NCBI RefSeq assembly: GCF_002111595.1
Contig: NZ_LUTN01000016.1
Coordinates: 35,431-99,430 of the forward strand
Source: Lonsdalea britannica
GTDB taxonomy: Bacteria; Pseudomonadota; Gammaproteobacteria; Enterobacterales; Enterobacteriaceae
Length of the DNA stretch: 64,000 nucleotides
Direction of reading: 5' to 3'
Shown: positions 9,374-18,576 of the stretch, in pieces
How the letters are laid out: each line of letters begins with the position of its first letter
Numbering within the stretch: the first letter of the stretch is position 1
The notes under the pieces: model-generated
Told to the model about the DNA's origin: nothing
The model's database searches: none
What the model saw: the letters and a program-made list of their open reading frames with translations, nothing else
Position numbers and translations under genes: made by a program

Positions 9374-10576
9374 ATGTCACAATACCGTACTTTTCATGCA
9401 GACGATGCCGTAGCATACGCCCGCCAATACGGCGGCGTGGCAGAGGCGCACACGTTGGTCGCCGCCGAGGAAATTGGCGACGGCAACCTGAATCTGGTCT
9501 TTAAAATTCGCGATACGCAGGGCGTCAGCCGTGTGATCGTCAAACAGGCATTGCCCTATGTACGCTGCGTCGGCGAGTCGTGGCCGCTGACGCTGGATCG
9601 ATCGCGCATCGAAGCGGAAACCTTGCTGACACATGCGCAGTTTTGCCCGCAGCATACCGTCTCGGTGCTGCATTACGATCCTGAACTGGCGGTGATGGTG
9701 CAGGAAGATCTGTCCGATCACCGCATCTGGCGTAACGAGCTGGTCGCCGGGCGTCATTACCCGCAAGCGGCCGCGCAATTGGGCGAATATTTGGCGCAGA
9801 CGCTGTTCCATACCTCGGATTTCTATCAGCCGCCGCACGAGAAGAAAGCGGCGGTCAGTCGTTTCACCAACCCGGAGCTGTGCCAGATTACGGAAGACCT
9901 GTTCTTTACCGATCCGTATATCGACCATGAGCGCAATCAGTTCGAGCCAGAACTCCTGCCGAACGTACTGGCGCTGCGGGAAGATCGCGAGGTGAAACGC
10001 GCGGTGGCGGCCTTGAAACATGGCTTTCTCGCCAAAGCGGAAGCGCTGTTGCACGGCGATGTGCATAGCGGATCGATTTTCGTCGCGGAAGACAAGCTCA
10101 AGGTGATTGACGCCGAGTTCGGTTTCTACGGCCCTATCGGTTTTGACGTGGGGTCTGCGTTGGGGAACCTGCTGTTGAATTACTGCGGCGCGGCCGGGCT
10201 GTTGGGTGATGAAGCCGCAAAGGTGGCTCGATCTCAGCGTCTCGACGAGTGTGCCGCGCTGTGGCGGACGTTTGCTGAACGTTTCGCGGCGCTGTGCGCT
10301 GATCAAGGGCGTGAACCGGCGCTGGCGGCTGAGGGCTATGCCGAACTGTTTTTACGTCAGGTGTGGCAAGACGCTATTGGCTACTGTGGCACCGAATTGA
10401 TTCGTCGCACTATCGGTTTGGCTCATGTGGCGGATCTGGACAGTATTGCGGACACTCAGGCGCGATTGACCGCCAAACAGCATGCGCTGGCGCTGGGCCG
10501 GGCGCTGATCGTCGACGCGCAGACGATCGGCGACATCGGCGCGCTTTTGACGCGGATCCGTCAGTTCGACGTCTGA
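9374..10576 (+). CDS. mtnK: S-methyl-5-thioribose kinase
   Basis: A 400-residue kinase of the aminoglycoside phosphotransferase/choline kinase fold that phosphorylates methylthioribose, the entry step of the salvage pathway. [13 protein letters not shown] is the catalytic loop (Asp base) and [17 protein letters not shown] is the metal-binding segment corresponding to DFG. Start chosen at ATG 9374 (MSQYRTF), with AGGGGA nine bases upstream; a 33-base longer frame exists but lacks a ribosome site. MetJ boxes lie directly upstream. Confidence 0.95.
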   Translation: MSQYRTFHADDAVAYARQYGGVAEAHTLVAAEEIGDGNLNLVFKIRDTQGVSRVIVKQALPYVRCVGESWPLTLDRSRIEAETLLTHAQFCPQHTVSVLHYDPELAVMVQEDLSDHRIWRNELVAGRHYPQAAAQLGEYLAQTLFHTSDFYQPPHEKKAAVSRFTNPELCQITEDLFFTDPYIDHERNQFEPELLPNVLALREDREVKRAVAALKHGFLAKAEALLHGDVHSGSIFVAEDKLKVIDAEFGFYGPIGFDVGSALGNLLLNYCGAAGLLGDEAAKVARSQRLDECAALWRTFAERFAALCADQGREPALAAEGYAELFLRQVWQDAIGYCGTELIRRTIGLAHVADLDSIADTQARLTAKQHALALGRALIVDAQTIGDIGALLTRIRQFDV

Positions 10577-10664
10577 TCAACACCGTATGGCCGCCGTCAC
10601 GACAGGAAAAGAGAATCCGTGGCGGTGGTCGAAGCACCGGATATCGCGTTCATTTGTTATGGCG

Positions 10665-10697
10665 GCGCGCCAGCGCTTTAACGCTGCGCGCAATTTT
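10665..10697 (+). terminator. Probable terminator after mtnK
   Basis: GCGCG-C-CAGCG pairs with CGCTG-CGCGC around CTTTAA, with one bulged C, followed by AATTTTA. The rest of the 400 bases between mtnK and the next gene contains only short unlikely reading frames. Confidence 0.6.
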
Positions 10698-10976
10698 ACT
10701 CCTCGTTGTTCCTCCTCGTTCCTTCCCCACATATTGCTAAATCAAGGGTTCTTTCAGGCAAGTGCTGTCGTGATGAACCGCCCGAATGTGTCACTGTTTT
10801 GAATGAGGGCTTTGCGACGTTGATGCTCCGTGGGCGTTGTTCATCTTTTCATAAAACACCAAAGGTTAAAGTCGGTGGATTGTGGCTATTTTCACCTATC
10901 ATTTTCATGAGCAGGGTGGCATTAACCATCATGAACGCTTGGCTTTCGGCATCAACGCGCTGATAGAGGGGAGAAG

Positions 10977-11999
10977 ATGAAAAAACGTGCTTGTCATCAA
11001 CATGACGGCAGTCTGCTACTGTCGGCGGGTAGCGCTCACGCGGCCAGCGCGGACCCGTATATTGAACGTGAAACGCAGGCTTTGTTGACTGCGCTGAACC
11101 GCGGGGGCAGCCAACCGATTGAACAGCTTTCTCCGGCAGAGGCGCGAAAGATGCTGGCCGAACTGCAGGCGAGCGTCGACGTGGATATGTCCGGCGTCGT
11201 CATCTCGCATAAAACGATTAATGTGGACGGACACCCGCTGGCATTGACCATCGTACGGCCTGACAACGCCGGGGACATGCCGCCCGCATTTATGTTTTTT
11301 CATGGCGGCGGCTGGGTGCTGGGTGATTTCCCGGCCCACCAACGCATGGTCAGAGATCTGGTGCGTTCTTCCGGCGCTGCGGCCGTCTTCGTGGACTACA
11401 CCCTCAGCCCGGAAGCGCATTATCCCGTGGCGATCCATCAGGCTTATGCCGCGACCCTGTGGGTGTCTGAGCACGGCGCGGAAATCAACGTCGATGGACA
11501 GCGTCTGGCCGTCGTTGGCAACAGCGCTGGCGGTAACATGGCGACGGTGGTCTGCCTGATGGCGAAAGAAAAGGGCTCGCCGACGCTTCGCTATCAGGTG
11601 CTTTTCTGCCCGGTCACGGATGCCAGATTCGACACGGAATCTTACCAACGTTTTGCTGAGGGCCGCTTTCTGACGCGCGCCATGATGACCTGGTTCTGGG
11701 ACCACTATACGACCCGCGACGCCGAGCGCGCCGAGATTTACGCATCGCCGCTGAGGGCGAGCGAAGCGCAGTTGAAAGGGTTACCGCCAGCTCTGATCCA
11801 GACCGCAGAAAACGATGTGCTGCGAGACGAAGGAGAAGCCTATGCTCGCCATCTGAATGCGGCAGGCGTCGACGTCGTGCAGGTGCGTTACAACGGTATG
11901 ATCCACGACTTTGGTTTTCACAACGCCTTGGTGAAGGTGCCGGAAGCTCAGGCCGCGTTGGACCAGGCTGGCAGGCTGCTGAAAAAGCATCTGCGTTAA
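10977..11999 (+). CDS. Alpha/beta hydrolase of the hormone-sensitive-lipase family, exported form with disturbed signal peptide
   Basis: A 340-residue esterase/lipase. HSL family marks are complete: FFHGGGW oxyanion motif near residue 108, GNSAGGN nucleophile elbow near 182, ENDVLRDEGEAY (Asp) and MIHDFGFH (His). The start has GGGGAGA eight bases upstream. Residues 12-24 (LLLSAGSAHAA) look like the end of a Sec signal peptide, but the part before them is hydrophilic. Reading the same bases in the frame reached by dropping one A of the six after ATG gives MKNVLVINMTAV, a normal signal-peptide start, so two compensating one-base shifts are suspected. The substrate is unknown. Confidence 0.8.
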   Translation: MKKRACHQHDGSLLLSAGSAHAASADPYIERETQALLTALNRGGSQPIEQLSPAEARKMLAELQASVDVDMSGVVISHKTINVDGHPLALTIVRPDNAGDMPPAFMFFHGGGWVLGDFPAHQRMVRDLVRSSGAAAVFVDYTLSPEAHYPVAIHQAYAATLWVSEHGAEINVDGQRLAVVGNSAGGNMATVVCLMAKEKGSPTLRYQVLFCPVTDARFDTESYQRFAEGRFLTRAMMTWFWDHYTTRDAERAEIYASPLRASEAQLKGLPPALIQTAENDVLRDEGEAYARHLNAAGVDVVQVRYNGMIHDFGFHNALVKVPEAQAALDQAGRLLKKHLR

Positions 12000-12244
12000 G
12001 CATCGAATTCTGATGTTGCGTTTGCATGCCGCCTGGCGCCGTTTCGTCGGTATGTTTTGATACCGGTGGAGCCTTGTGGCGTCCTTCTGTATGAGCGGGA
12101 GCGCCCCATTGCGCGCAAATTAACCGCTCCGGCGTGACCGCTGCCGCGAATCATGACAATCGTCAATTGTGCGCTTCTCCGGGTTTGGGCGATCCGTTAC
12201 ACTGCACGGCAGACCATCGTGATATCACCTAATGAGAGGGTTCC

Positions 12245-12826
12245 ATGTATCAGGACTTAATCCGTAAAGAGCTAACCGAAGCGGCGGATACGCTGAATAC
12301 CTTTTTAAGCGACGATGCCAATATTCAGTCGATTCAAGCCGCAGCGGTACTGCTGGCGGACGCCTTCAAAGCGGGCGGAAAGGTTATCTCCTGTGGGAAC
12401 GGCGGTTCTCATTGTGATGCCATGCATTTCGCCGAAGAGCTGACCGGCCGTTACCGTGAAAACCGTGCGGGACTGCCGGCGATTGCCATTTCCGATCCGA
12501 GTCATATTTCCTGCGTCGGCAATGATTTTGGCTACGACTTCGTGTTCTCGCGCTACATCGAATCGCTGGGACGAGAAGGGGATGTGCTGCTTGGGATTTC
12601 TACCTCGGGTAACTCCGGCAACATCATCCGGGCCATTGCGGCCGCGCGCGCCAAGCGTATGAAAGTCATTACGCTGACCGGTAAAGACGGCGGCAAAATG
12701 GCGGGTTCGGCTGACGTTGAAATCCGCGTGCCGCATTTTGGCTACGCCGACCGGATTCAGGAAATCCATATCAAAGCGATCCATATCCTGATCCAGCTGA
12801 TCGAAAAGGAAATGGCGGAGAACTAA
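12245..12826 (+). CDS. gmhA: Sedoheptulose-7-phosphate isomerase
   Basis: A 193-residue SIS-domain isomerase that converts sedoheptulose 7-phosphate to D-glycero-D-manno-heptose 7-phosphate, the first step toward ADP-heptose for lipopolysaccharide inner core. Sugar-phosphate binding motifs [19 protein letters not shown] near residue 52 and [12 protein letters not shown] near 118 are intact. It begins ATGTATCAGG after GAGAGGG. A GC-rich hairpin follows. Full length and typical in sequence. Confidence 0.96.
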   Translation: MYQDLIRKELTEAADTLNTFLSDDANIQSIQAAAVLLADAFKAGGKVISCGNGGSHCDAMHFAEELTGRYRENRAGLPAIAISDPSHISCVGNDFGYDFVFSRYIESLGREGDVLLGISTSGNSGNIIRAIAAARAKRMKVITLTGKDGGKMAGSADVEIRVPHFGYADRIQEIHIKAIHILIQLIEKEMAEN

Positions 12827-12838
12827 TCGTGCATTAGG

Positions 12839-12866
12839 CCGCATCCCGCTGCGTGCGGGTGCGGTC
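12839..12866 (+). terminator. Hairpin after gmhA
   Basis: CCGCATCCCGC pairs with GCGGG-TGCGG around a short loop. The T run after it is weak, so termination is likely but not certain. Confidence 0.5.
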
Positions 12867-13070
12867 GTTGCCGTCAGATCGCTTCATCAAGGCGCGGACC
12901 GGCGCTCGGCAGAAGACGGTCTTCAGACGTTGGCCCCGAAGGAACCGGGCGGCGTCGCTCGTCGTCGATTGGGCCATCCACACCGCACGGCTCGCGCCTT
13001 GAGACGCAGCCTAATCACCGCCAGCGGCTCTCACGTTCTAATGGCGGGTCACAAAGGTAAGGAACCAACC

Positions 13071-13838
13071 ATGTGTGAACTGCTTGGGATGAGCGCCAAT
13101 GTCCCAACTGATATCTGTTTTAGTTTTTCCGGGCTGATGCAACGCGGTGGTCGTACCGGGCCGCATCGTGACGGCTGGGGCATTACTTTTTACGAGGGGA
13201 ACGGTTGCCGGACGTTCAAAGATCCCCTGCCCAGCGCCACGTCCCCTATCGCGCAGCTGGTGCAGAAGTATCCCATCAAATCCTGCGCGGTGGTGTCGCA
13301 TATCCGTCAGGCTAACCGCGGTGCCGTGGCGCTGGAGAATACCCATCCGTTCACCCGCGAGCTGTGGGGGAGAAACTGGACGTTCGCCCATAACGGCCAA
13401 CTGAAAGGCTATCGCAGCCTGAAAACCGGCACCTACCGCCCGGTAGGCCAAACGGACAGCGAATACGCATTCTGCTGGTTGCTTCATCATCTCTCATTAC
13501 GTTATCCCCGCACGCCATCGCACTGGTCCTCGGTGTTTCGCTACATCGCTTCGCTGGCGGAAACGCTGAGCAAAAAAGGGGTGTTCAATATGCTGTTGTC
13601 CGACGGGCATTTCGTGATGGGCTATTGCTCCACGCGGCTGTGCTGGATTACGCGTCGCGCGCCTTTCGGCAAGGCGACGTTGCTGGATGATGATGTGGAA
13701 ATCGATTTTCAGCAGCAGACCACGCCGGATGACGTGGTGACCGTGCTGGCGACGCAGCCGCTGACAGGGAATGAAACCTGGCATCAGATTGAGCCAGGCG
13801 AGTTCGTGTTATTCCACTTTGGTGAGCGCGTAGTTTGA
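13071..13838 (+). CDS. yafJ: Class II glutamine amidotransferase YafJ
   Basis: A 255-residue Ntn-type amidotransferase of the YafJ/Gn_AT_II family. Residue 2 is the cysteine nucleophile (MCELLGMSAN), which fixes the start at 13071 where AAGGA lies nine bases upstream. RTGPHRDGWG, SHIRQANRG, NTHPFTREL and FAHNGQL are the substrate-binding motifs. The true substrate of YafJ is not established. The 245 bases before it contain no other supported gene. It converges on yafK with a 30-base overlap of the coding ends. Confidence 0.92.
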   Translation: MCELLGMSANVPTDICFSFSGLMQRGGRTGPHRDGWGITFYEGNGCRTFKDPLPSATSPIAQLVQKYPIKSCAVVSHIRQANRGAVALENTHPFTRELWGRNWTFAHNGQLKGYRSLKTGTYRPVGQTDSEYAFCWLLHHLSLRYPRTPSHWSSVFRYIASLAETLSKKGVFNMLLSDGHFVMGYCSTRLCWITRRAPFGKATLLDDDVEIDFQQQTTPDDVVTVLATQPLTGNETWHQIEPGEFVLFHFGERVV

Positions 13839-14531
13839 AAACGGGTTCTTGTTCGGGGTCGCCTGGTTCACCATATACTGGCCGTTGAACACGGCGACGG
13901 CCGGCGGCTGGTGATGTTGGTTAAAGTAAGCGTAACCCGGCTGCAATTGCTGCCAGAAATTGGCGTAAGTCGAGTTGCGATGCCGCTGCAGGTTTTTGTC
14001 CGTCATGCGGAAGGGGTAGATCGCCAGTTCAACCTTTGCCTGCCCGTTCAATAGCGCCCTTTCGACGTAGGTGTAGATCTCATCGATGTACTGATTGGTC
14101 ATGGCATAACAGCCGACCGACACGCATTCGCCGTGGATCATCAGATAGCGTCCGGAATAGCCCTGAGAGAGGTCATATTCGTTGGGGAAACCGACGTTGA
14201 TGGCGCGGTGAAAGTGGCTATCCGGTTTAAGCTGATGCAAATCGACCTGATAAAATCCTTCCGGACTCTTCATATCGCCTTCCACCCGTTTGGGACCGAG
14301 TCCGCCCGAGTATTTGCAGATGGGATAGCTTTGCACCAGACGATAATCGGTGCCGACTTTGGCATACAGCTCCAATAACCGCTCTTCTTTGAATATCTGA
14401 ATATAGACCGGCGAGCCTAACGCTTGCTGCTTAAATGAGGTCGTTACCGGAATGACTTCGCTGGCATAGCTGGTAACGAAAACGGAAGGCAAAAAAAACA
14501 GCGTCGCAAATGACAGTGCGATTTTTTGCAT
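13809..14531 (-). CDS. dpaA: L,D-transpeptidase-fold enzyme YafK/DpaA
   Basis: A 240-residue periplasmic protein of the YkuD superfamily. The first 23 residues (MQKIALSFATLFFLPSVF...) form a Sec signal peptide. The catalytic site is HGECVSVGCYAMTN, with cysteine in the SxGCxA motif. In E. coli this protein (YafK, renamed DpaA) releases Braun lipoprotein from peptidoglycan; that role is transferred by family membership and by the yafJ-yafK order. AGGATCC before the ATG serves as ribosome site. Confidence 0.9.
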   Translation of the reverse strand: MQKIALSFATLFFLPSVFVTSYASEVIPVTTSFKQQALGSPVYIQIFKEERLLELYAKVGTDYRLVQSYPICKYSGGLGPKRVEGDMKSPEGFYQVDLHQLKPDSHFHRAINVGFPNEYDLSQGYSGRYLMIHGECVSVGCYAMTNQYIDEIYTYVERALLNGQAKVELAIYPFRMTDKNLQRHRNSTYANFWQQLQPGYAYFNQHHQPPAVAVFNGQYMVNQATPNKNPFSNYALTKVE

Positions 14532-15000
14532 TGATGGATCCTGATAACTGAAGCTGTGTCACATACGGTATTTTTGTGGTGTCGTCCCGTATTCCGGTGC
14601 CTATGGCGGTGTAGCGCTGTCACATTAGCACTGCTTTTATTTTATTCAAGTTGGAAATGATGTCGGGAAACGACGGTTCTGACACGCCGGGCAGAGTGTG
14701 AGCGTCATGCGTGCGAGAAGGAGCGTTTAGGACGATGTTGACTCGGCGTGGTGAGGTCATCGCGAAGACGTGCTAACACAAAGATATTATTAGGAAACTT
14801 GTTGGCTGTCATGCCGCTCGCGGCGTTCGGCGAGTCGCGGCTATCGCTGTGACGGGCCGGGGGCGGGCGGTTTTTTTATTTTGCCTCTGTTTTGGGAAAA
14901 TAGGGCGGATGAGCACGCGCTAAGGGCATTTGACTTGCCGTGTATCACTGGCGCGGCGTTGTGGCGATGGTCGGCCAGCTTGCATCACCCTGTGTGGGTA

Positions 15001-15016
15001 CTGTATTTTTATACAG
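15001..15016. promoter_or_regulatory. LexA box of dinB
   Basis: CTGTATTTTTATACAG is a perfect CTGT-N8-ACAG SOS box 14 bases before the dinB start. TTGCAT at 14980 with a suitably spaced TGTATT suggests the box overlaps the -10 element. The roughly 450 bases upstream as far as yafK contain no supported gene. Confidence 0.9.
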
Positions 15017-15030
15017 ATACCGGAGGGGAT

Positions 15031-16092
15031 ATGCGCAAGATCATTCATGTCGATATGGATTGCTTTTACGCCGCAATTGAAATGCGGGACAACCCGCGCC
15101 TGCGCGATATTCCTCTGGCTATCGGCGGCAGCGCGCTGCGGCGCGGGGTGATTAGCACCGCCAATTATCCGGCTCGTCGTTACGGCGTTCACAGCGCGAT
15201 GGCGACCGCGACCGCTTTGCGACTGTGTCCACATCTGACCCTGCTGCCGGGGCGTATGGAAGTCTATAAAGCCGCCTCCCTCCAGATTCGACAGATCTTT
15301 GCCCGCTATACCGAACTGATTGAGCCGTTATCCCTCGACGAAGCCTATCTCGACGTCACCGAGAGCCCTCATTGCAACGGTTCCGCGACGCTCATGGCGC
15401 AGGAGATTCGTCAGGCTATTTTTGATGAGCTACATCTGACCGCCTCCGCGGGCGTTGCCCCTATCAAATTTCTGGCGAAGGTGGCCTCTGAACAGAACAA
15501 ACCCAACGGCCAGTACGTCATTACGCCGGCTCAGGTGGATGAGTTCATTCTGGCGCTGCCGCTGGCGAAGATCCCCGGCGTCGGCAAAGTGACGGCCAGT
15601 CGATTGGCTGAACGAGGATTGCAGACCTGCGCCGACGTGCGGCGCTACGATTTGTCTGCGCTCTTGAAGTCGTTCGGCAAGTTCGGGCGGGTGCTATGGG
15701 AGCGCTGTCACGGCATTGATGAGCGTCAGGTGTCGCCTGACCGGCTGCGTAAATCCGTCGGCGTCGAGAAAACGCTGGCGCAAGATATTCACGACTGGTC
15801 TCAATGCGAAGCGCTGATCGATACGCTGTATGACGAGCTGGAAGTGCGTCTGCGCCGGGTGAAGCCGGATCTGCATATCGCGCGTCAGGGAGTGAAGCTG
15901 AAGTTTGATGATTTTCGGCAAACCACGCAGGAGCATGTCTGGCCGGTGCTGAATAAAGAGGATCTCATTCAGTTGGCGAAGCAGACCTGGGAGCAGCGGC
16001 GCGAAGCGCGCGGCGTTCGGCTGGTGGGGTTACACGTGACGCTATTAGACCCGCAGTTGGAGCGGCAGTTGGTGTTCAACTGGGAACATTAA
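15031..16092 (+). CDS. dinB: DNA polymerase IV (Y family)
   Basis: A 353-residue translesion polymerase. Catalytic acidic residues are in IHVDMDCFYAAIE at the N-terminus and in SLDEAYLDVT near residue 103. KFLAKVASEQNKPNGQY belongs to the palm, and IPGVGKVTASRLAERG is the helix-hairpin-helix. The start is fixed by CGGAGGGGAT before ATG 15031 and by the LexA box just upstream. The C-terminal little-finger domain is complete; the protein ends in QLVFNWEH, without an obvious clamp-binding extension. Confidence 0.96.
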   Translation: MRKIIHVDMDCFYAAIEMRDNPRLRDIPLAIGGSALRRGVISTANYPARRYGVHSAMATATALRLCPHLTLLPGRMEVYKAASLQIRQIFARYTELIEPLSLDEAYLDVTESPHCNGSATLMAQEIRQAIFDELHLTASAGVAPIKFLAKVASEQNKPNGQYVITPAQVDEFILALPLAKIPGVGKVTASRLAERGLQTCADVRRYDLSALLKSFGKFGRVLWERCHGIDERQVSPDRLRKSVGVEKTLAQDIHDWSQCEALIDTLYDELEVRLRRVKPDLHIARQGVKLKFDDFRQTTQEHVWPVLNKEDLIQLAKQTWEQRREARGVRLVGLHVTLLDPQLERQLVFNWEH

Positions 16093-16109
16093 TGGCGAAG
16101 GATTTGGCT

Positions 16110-16141
16110 CCGCATCCGGCGTTGTGACCAGCCGGATGCGG
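16110..16141. repeat. REP-like inverted repeat between dinB and pepD
   Basis: CCGCATCCGGC at 16110-16120 and GCCGGATGCGG at 16131-16141 are exact inverse copies around ten bases. The arm equals the core of enterobacterial REP sequences. With no T run it more likely protects or insulates the convergent 3' ends than acts as a classic terminator. Confidence 0.55.
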
Positions 16142-16163
16142 GAGGGGTCAGGCGACGGACGCC

Positions 16164-17624
16164 TTAGCTTTTCTCAGGGATGGCTTTCAGGACCGCGGTC
16201 AGCAGTTTCCAATACAGGCCAACGCTGGCGATATTCACCTGTTCATCCGGCGAGTGCGGTCCGGTGATGGTCGGACCGATGGAAACCATATCCATCTCCG
16301 GATACGGCTTCTTGAACAGGCCGCATTCCAGACCGGCGTGGATCACCTGCACGCTCGGCATTTTGTTGAACAGCTGCTGATACGTTTCCCGCACCAACTG
16401 CATGACCGGCGAATGCGCATCCGGCTGCCAGCCTGGGTAGCCGCCTTTGGGGCGAGTTTCCGCACCAGCCAACTGCCCCAGCGACGTCAGCACGCTCACC
16501 ACATAATCCTTGCCGCTGTCGATCAGCGAACGGATCAGGCAGTGCACTTCTGCCTGGGTTTCCGTCATGGTGATCACGCCGACGTTCAGTGAGGTTTCCA
16601 CCACGCCTTTCACTTCGTCGCTCATGCGGATCACGCCGTTGGGGATCGCGTTGAGTAAGGCCACCAGCCGATCGCGGCTATCGGCGGTCAGCGCCGCCGC
16701 GTCATTCGACGTGGATTCGACCAGGACGGCGATGTTTTTTTCCACCGCGGCCAGCTCATGTTTCAGTACGGCCACATAGTCCTGCGCCGCGGCTTTCAGC
16801 GCGGCGACCTTATCTTCAGCGACGGCCAGCGTGACCGCGCTTTCGCGAGGGATGGCATTGCGCAGCGTTCCGCCGTTCAGATCGAGGATTCGCAGGTCCA
16901 GCGTTCCCGCCTGTTCCGCCAGAAAACGGCCCAGCAGTTTATTGGCGTTGCCCAGTCCCAGGTGAATATCACAGCCGGAGTGTCCGCCTTTCAGTCCTTT
17001 AATGACCAGCTTTAGCACCTGATAGCCCGCAGGAACTGCTTCCCGTTGCAGCGGCAGGCGCGTCAGGAAATCGATGCCGCCCGCGCAGCCCATGTAGACC
17101 TCGCCTTCCTCTTCCGAGTCGGTGTTGATCAGGATCTCACCCTGTAGCCAGTTCGGTTGCAGGCCGAAAGCGCCGTCCATACCAGACTCTTCCGTCATGG
17201 TGAGCAGCACTTCCAACGGGCCGTGTTCAACGCTGTCGTCGGACAGAACGGCTAGCGTGGATGCCATGCCGATACCGTTGTCCGCGCCCAGCGTGGTGCC
17301 GCGCGCTTTCACCCATTCGCCGTCAATATAGGGTTGAATCGGATCTTTCGTGAAATCGTGCGCCGTATCGTTGTTTTTCTGCGGCACCATATCCAGATGC
17401 GCTTGCAGTACGACCGGTTTACGATTTTCCATACCCGGCGTCGCGGGTTTGCGCAGCAGAATGTTGCCGACGCTATCGCGCTCGGAATGCAGGCCGCGCG
17501 CCTGCGCCCATGACAAGATGTGCGCCGCCAGCGCCTCTTCATGATAGGAGGGATGCGGAATGGAACAGATCGTGGCAAAAATATCCCACAGGGGCTGTGG
17601 GGAAAGCTGAGACAATTCAGACAC
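16164..17624 (-). CDS. pepD: Cytosolic aminoacyl-histidine dipeptidase (peptidase D)
   Basis: A 486-residue M20 metallopeptidase that cleaves Xaa-His dipeptides. Metal ligands sit in QAHLDMVPQKN near residue 80, GADNGIGMA near 119 and MTEESGMDGAFG near 148, with GGHSGCDIHLG near 224 and HAGLECGLF near 435. The start is GTG at 17624, with AAGGAGA eight bases before it; GTG is also the start of the E. coli gene. It is divergent from gpt, with 341 bases between them. Confidence 0.95.
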   Translation of the reverse strand: MSELSQLSPQPLWDIFATICSIPHPSYHEEALAAHILSWAQARGLHSERDSVGNILLRKPATPGMENRKPVVLQAHLDMVPQKNNDTAHDFTKDPIQPYIDGEWVKARGTTLGADNGIGMASTLAVLSDDSVEHGPLEVLLTMTEESGMDGAFGLQPNWLQGEILINTDSEEEGEVYMGCAGGIDFLTRLPLQREAVPAGYQVLKLVIKGLKGGHSGCDIHLGLGNANKLLGRFLAEQAGTLDLRILDLNGGTLRNAIPRESAVTLAVAEDKVAALKAAAQDYVAVLKHELAAVEKNIAVLVESTSNDAAALTADSRDRLVALLNAIPNGVIRMSDEVKGVVETSLNVGVITMTETQAEVHCLIRSLIDSGKDYVVSVLTSLGQLAGAETRPKGGYPGWQPDAHSPVMQLVRETYQQLFNKMPSVQVIHAGLECGLFKKPYPEMDMVSIGPTITGPHSPDEQVNIASVGLYWKLLTAVLKAIPEKS

Positions 17625-17871
17625 TATTCACGTCTCCTTTTCAGCAGCCTAAGTCCGCGTCTGGCGCGTGAGGCGCTACAGGTTAAAAAACAATCGCCTT
17701 TGAGCATGGCGATCGGGCATCATGAAACAGAGTATCACTTTCCCGCCGCTGGGGAGAGTCTGTCAATCCGGGTCGCGTTGAACGGGCTGAGGCAGGCGAT
17801 AGCCGCGGGATAACAGACGATGATGGCGGGGATTTTGTCGCCATAAACAAAACTCAATCGGATTAAGGCTG

Positions 17872-17898
17872 GTTTTTATGGGGTTGCCTATCTATAAT
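17872..17898 (+). promoter_or_regulatory. Probable gpt promoter
   Basis: TATAAT at 17893-17898 is a perfect -10 element, about 70 bases before gpt; the -35 is a poor GTTTTT-like stretch. The remainder of the pepD-gpt gap shows nothing else I can name. Confidence 0.5.
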
Positions 17899-17965
17899 CT
17901 CGCGCAACCTTTTTCCCCCTCCGACTATGATAAAGCCGACTCCACCGTTGGCCGGGATATATTAT

Positions 17966-18424
17966 ATGAGTGAAAAATACGTCGTAACCTGGGATATGTT
18001 GCAGATTCATGCCCGCAAACTGGCCGAGCGTTTACTGCCGGCGGACCAATGGAAAGGCATCATCGCCGTCAGCCGTGGCGGTCTGGTCCCGGGTTCTCTG
18101 CTGGCCCGTGAACTGGGCATCCGTCATGTGGACACCGTATGCATCTCCAGCTACGACCATGACAATCAGCGCGAGCTGAAGGTGCTGAAACGCGCCGAAG
18201 GCGATGGCGAGGGCTTCATCGTGGTGGACGATCTGGTCGATACTGGCGGCACCGCCAAAGCGATTCGCGATATGTATCCGAAAGCGCACTTCATCACCAT
18301 TTTTGCGAAGCCGGCTGGGAAACCGCTTGTGGACGATTATCAGGTCGATATCCCGCAGGATACCTGGATTGAGCAGCCTTGGGACATGGGCGTGGTGTTC
18401 GTACCGCCGTTGTCTGACCGCTAA
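17966..18424 (+). CDS. gpt: Xanthine-guanine phosphoribosyltransferase
   Basis: A 152-residue type I phosphoribosyltransferase that salvages guanine and xanthine with PRPP. The PRPP loop is [14 protein letters not shown] near residue 85. The N-terminus [20 protein letters not shown] matches the E. coli protein almost exactly, which sets the start at 17966 rather than at the upstream ATG 17927. Followed by a hairpin and then frsA, as in E. coli. Confidence 0.97.
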   Translation: MSEKYVVTWDMLQIHARKLAERLLPADQWKGIIAVSRGGLVPGSLLARELGIRHVDTVCISSYDHDNQRELKVLKRAEGDGEGFIVVDDLVDTGGTAKAIRDMYPKAHFITIFAKPAGKPLVDDYQVDIPQDTWIEQPWDMGVVFVPPLSDR

Positions 18425-18447
18425 TCGCTCCCTGATTTGTCGCCTAT

Positions 18448-18470
18448 AACGCCCGGTTCTGCCGGGCGTT
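18448..18470 (+). terminator. Terminator after gpt
   Basis: AACGCCCGG pairs with CCGGGCGTT around TTCTG; the following GTCATTTCTGATTCTTTT is T-rich but not a clean run. Confidence 0.7.
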
Positions 18471-18576
18471 GTCATTTCTGATTCTTTTCCCTCTCCCGTA
18501 CTGCTTTTCCTCGTGGTGTTGAGTACACTTTAGCGAAACGCTCTCTCTCTGCTGCTTGACCTTTATGGAGGCTGCT

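Noticed and set aside
9377..10306. 309-codon minus-strand frame opposite mtnK
   Set aside because: Antisense shadow of a well-defined kinase gene.
10706..10963. 85-codon frame between mtnK and the esterase
   Set aside because: No ribosome site or family resemblance; overlaps other short frames of equal quality.
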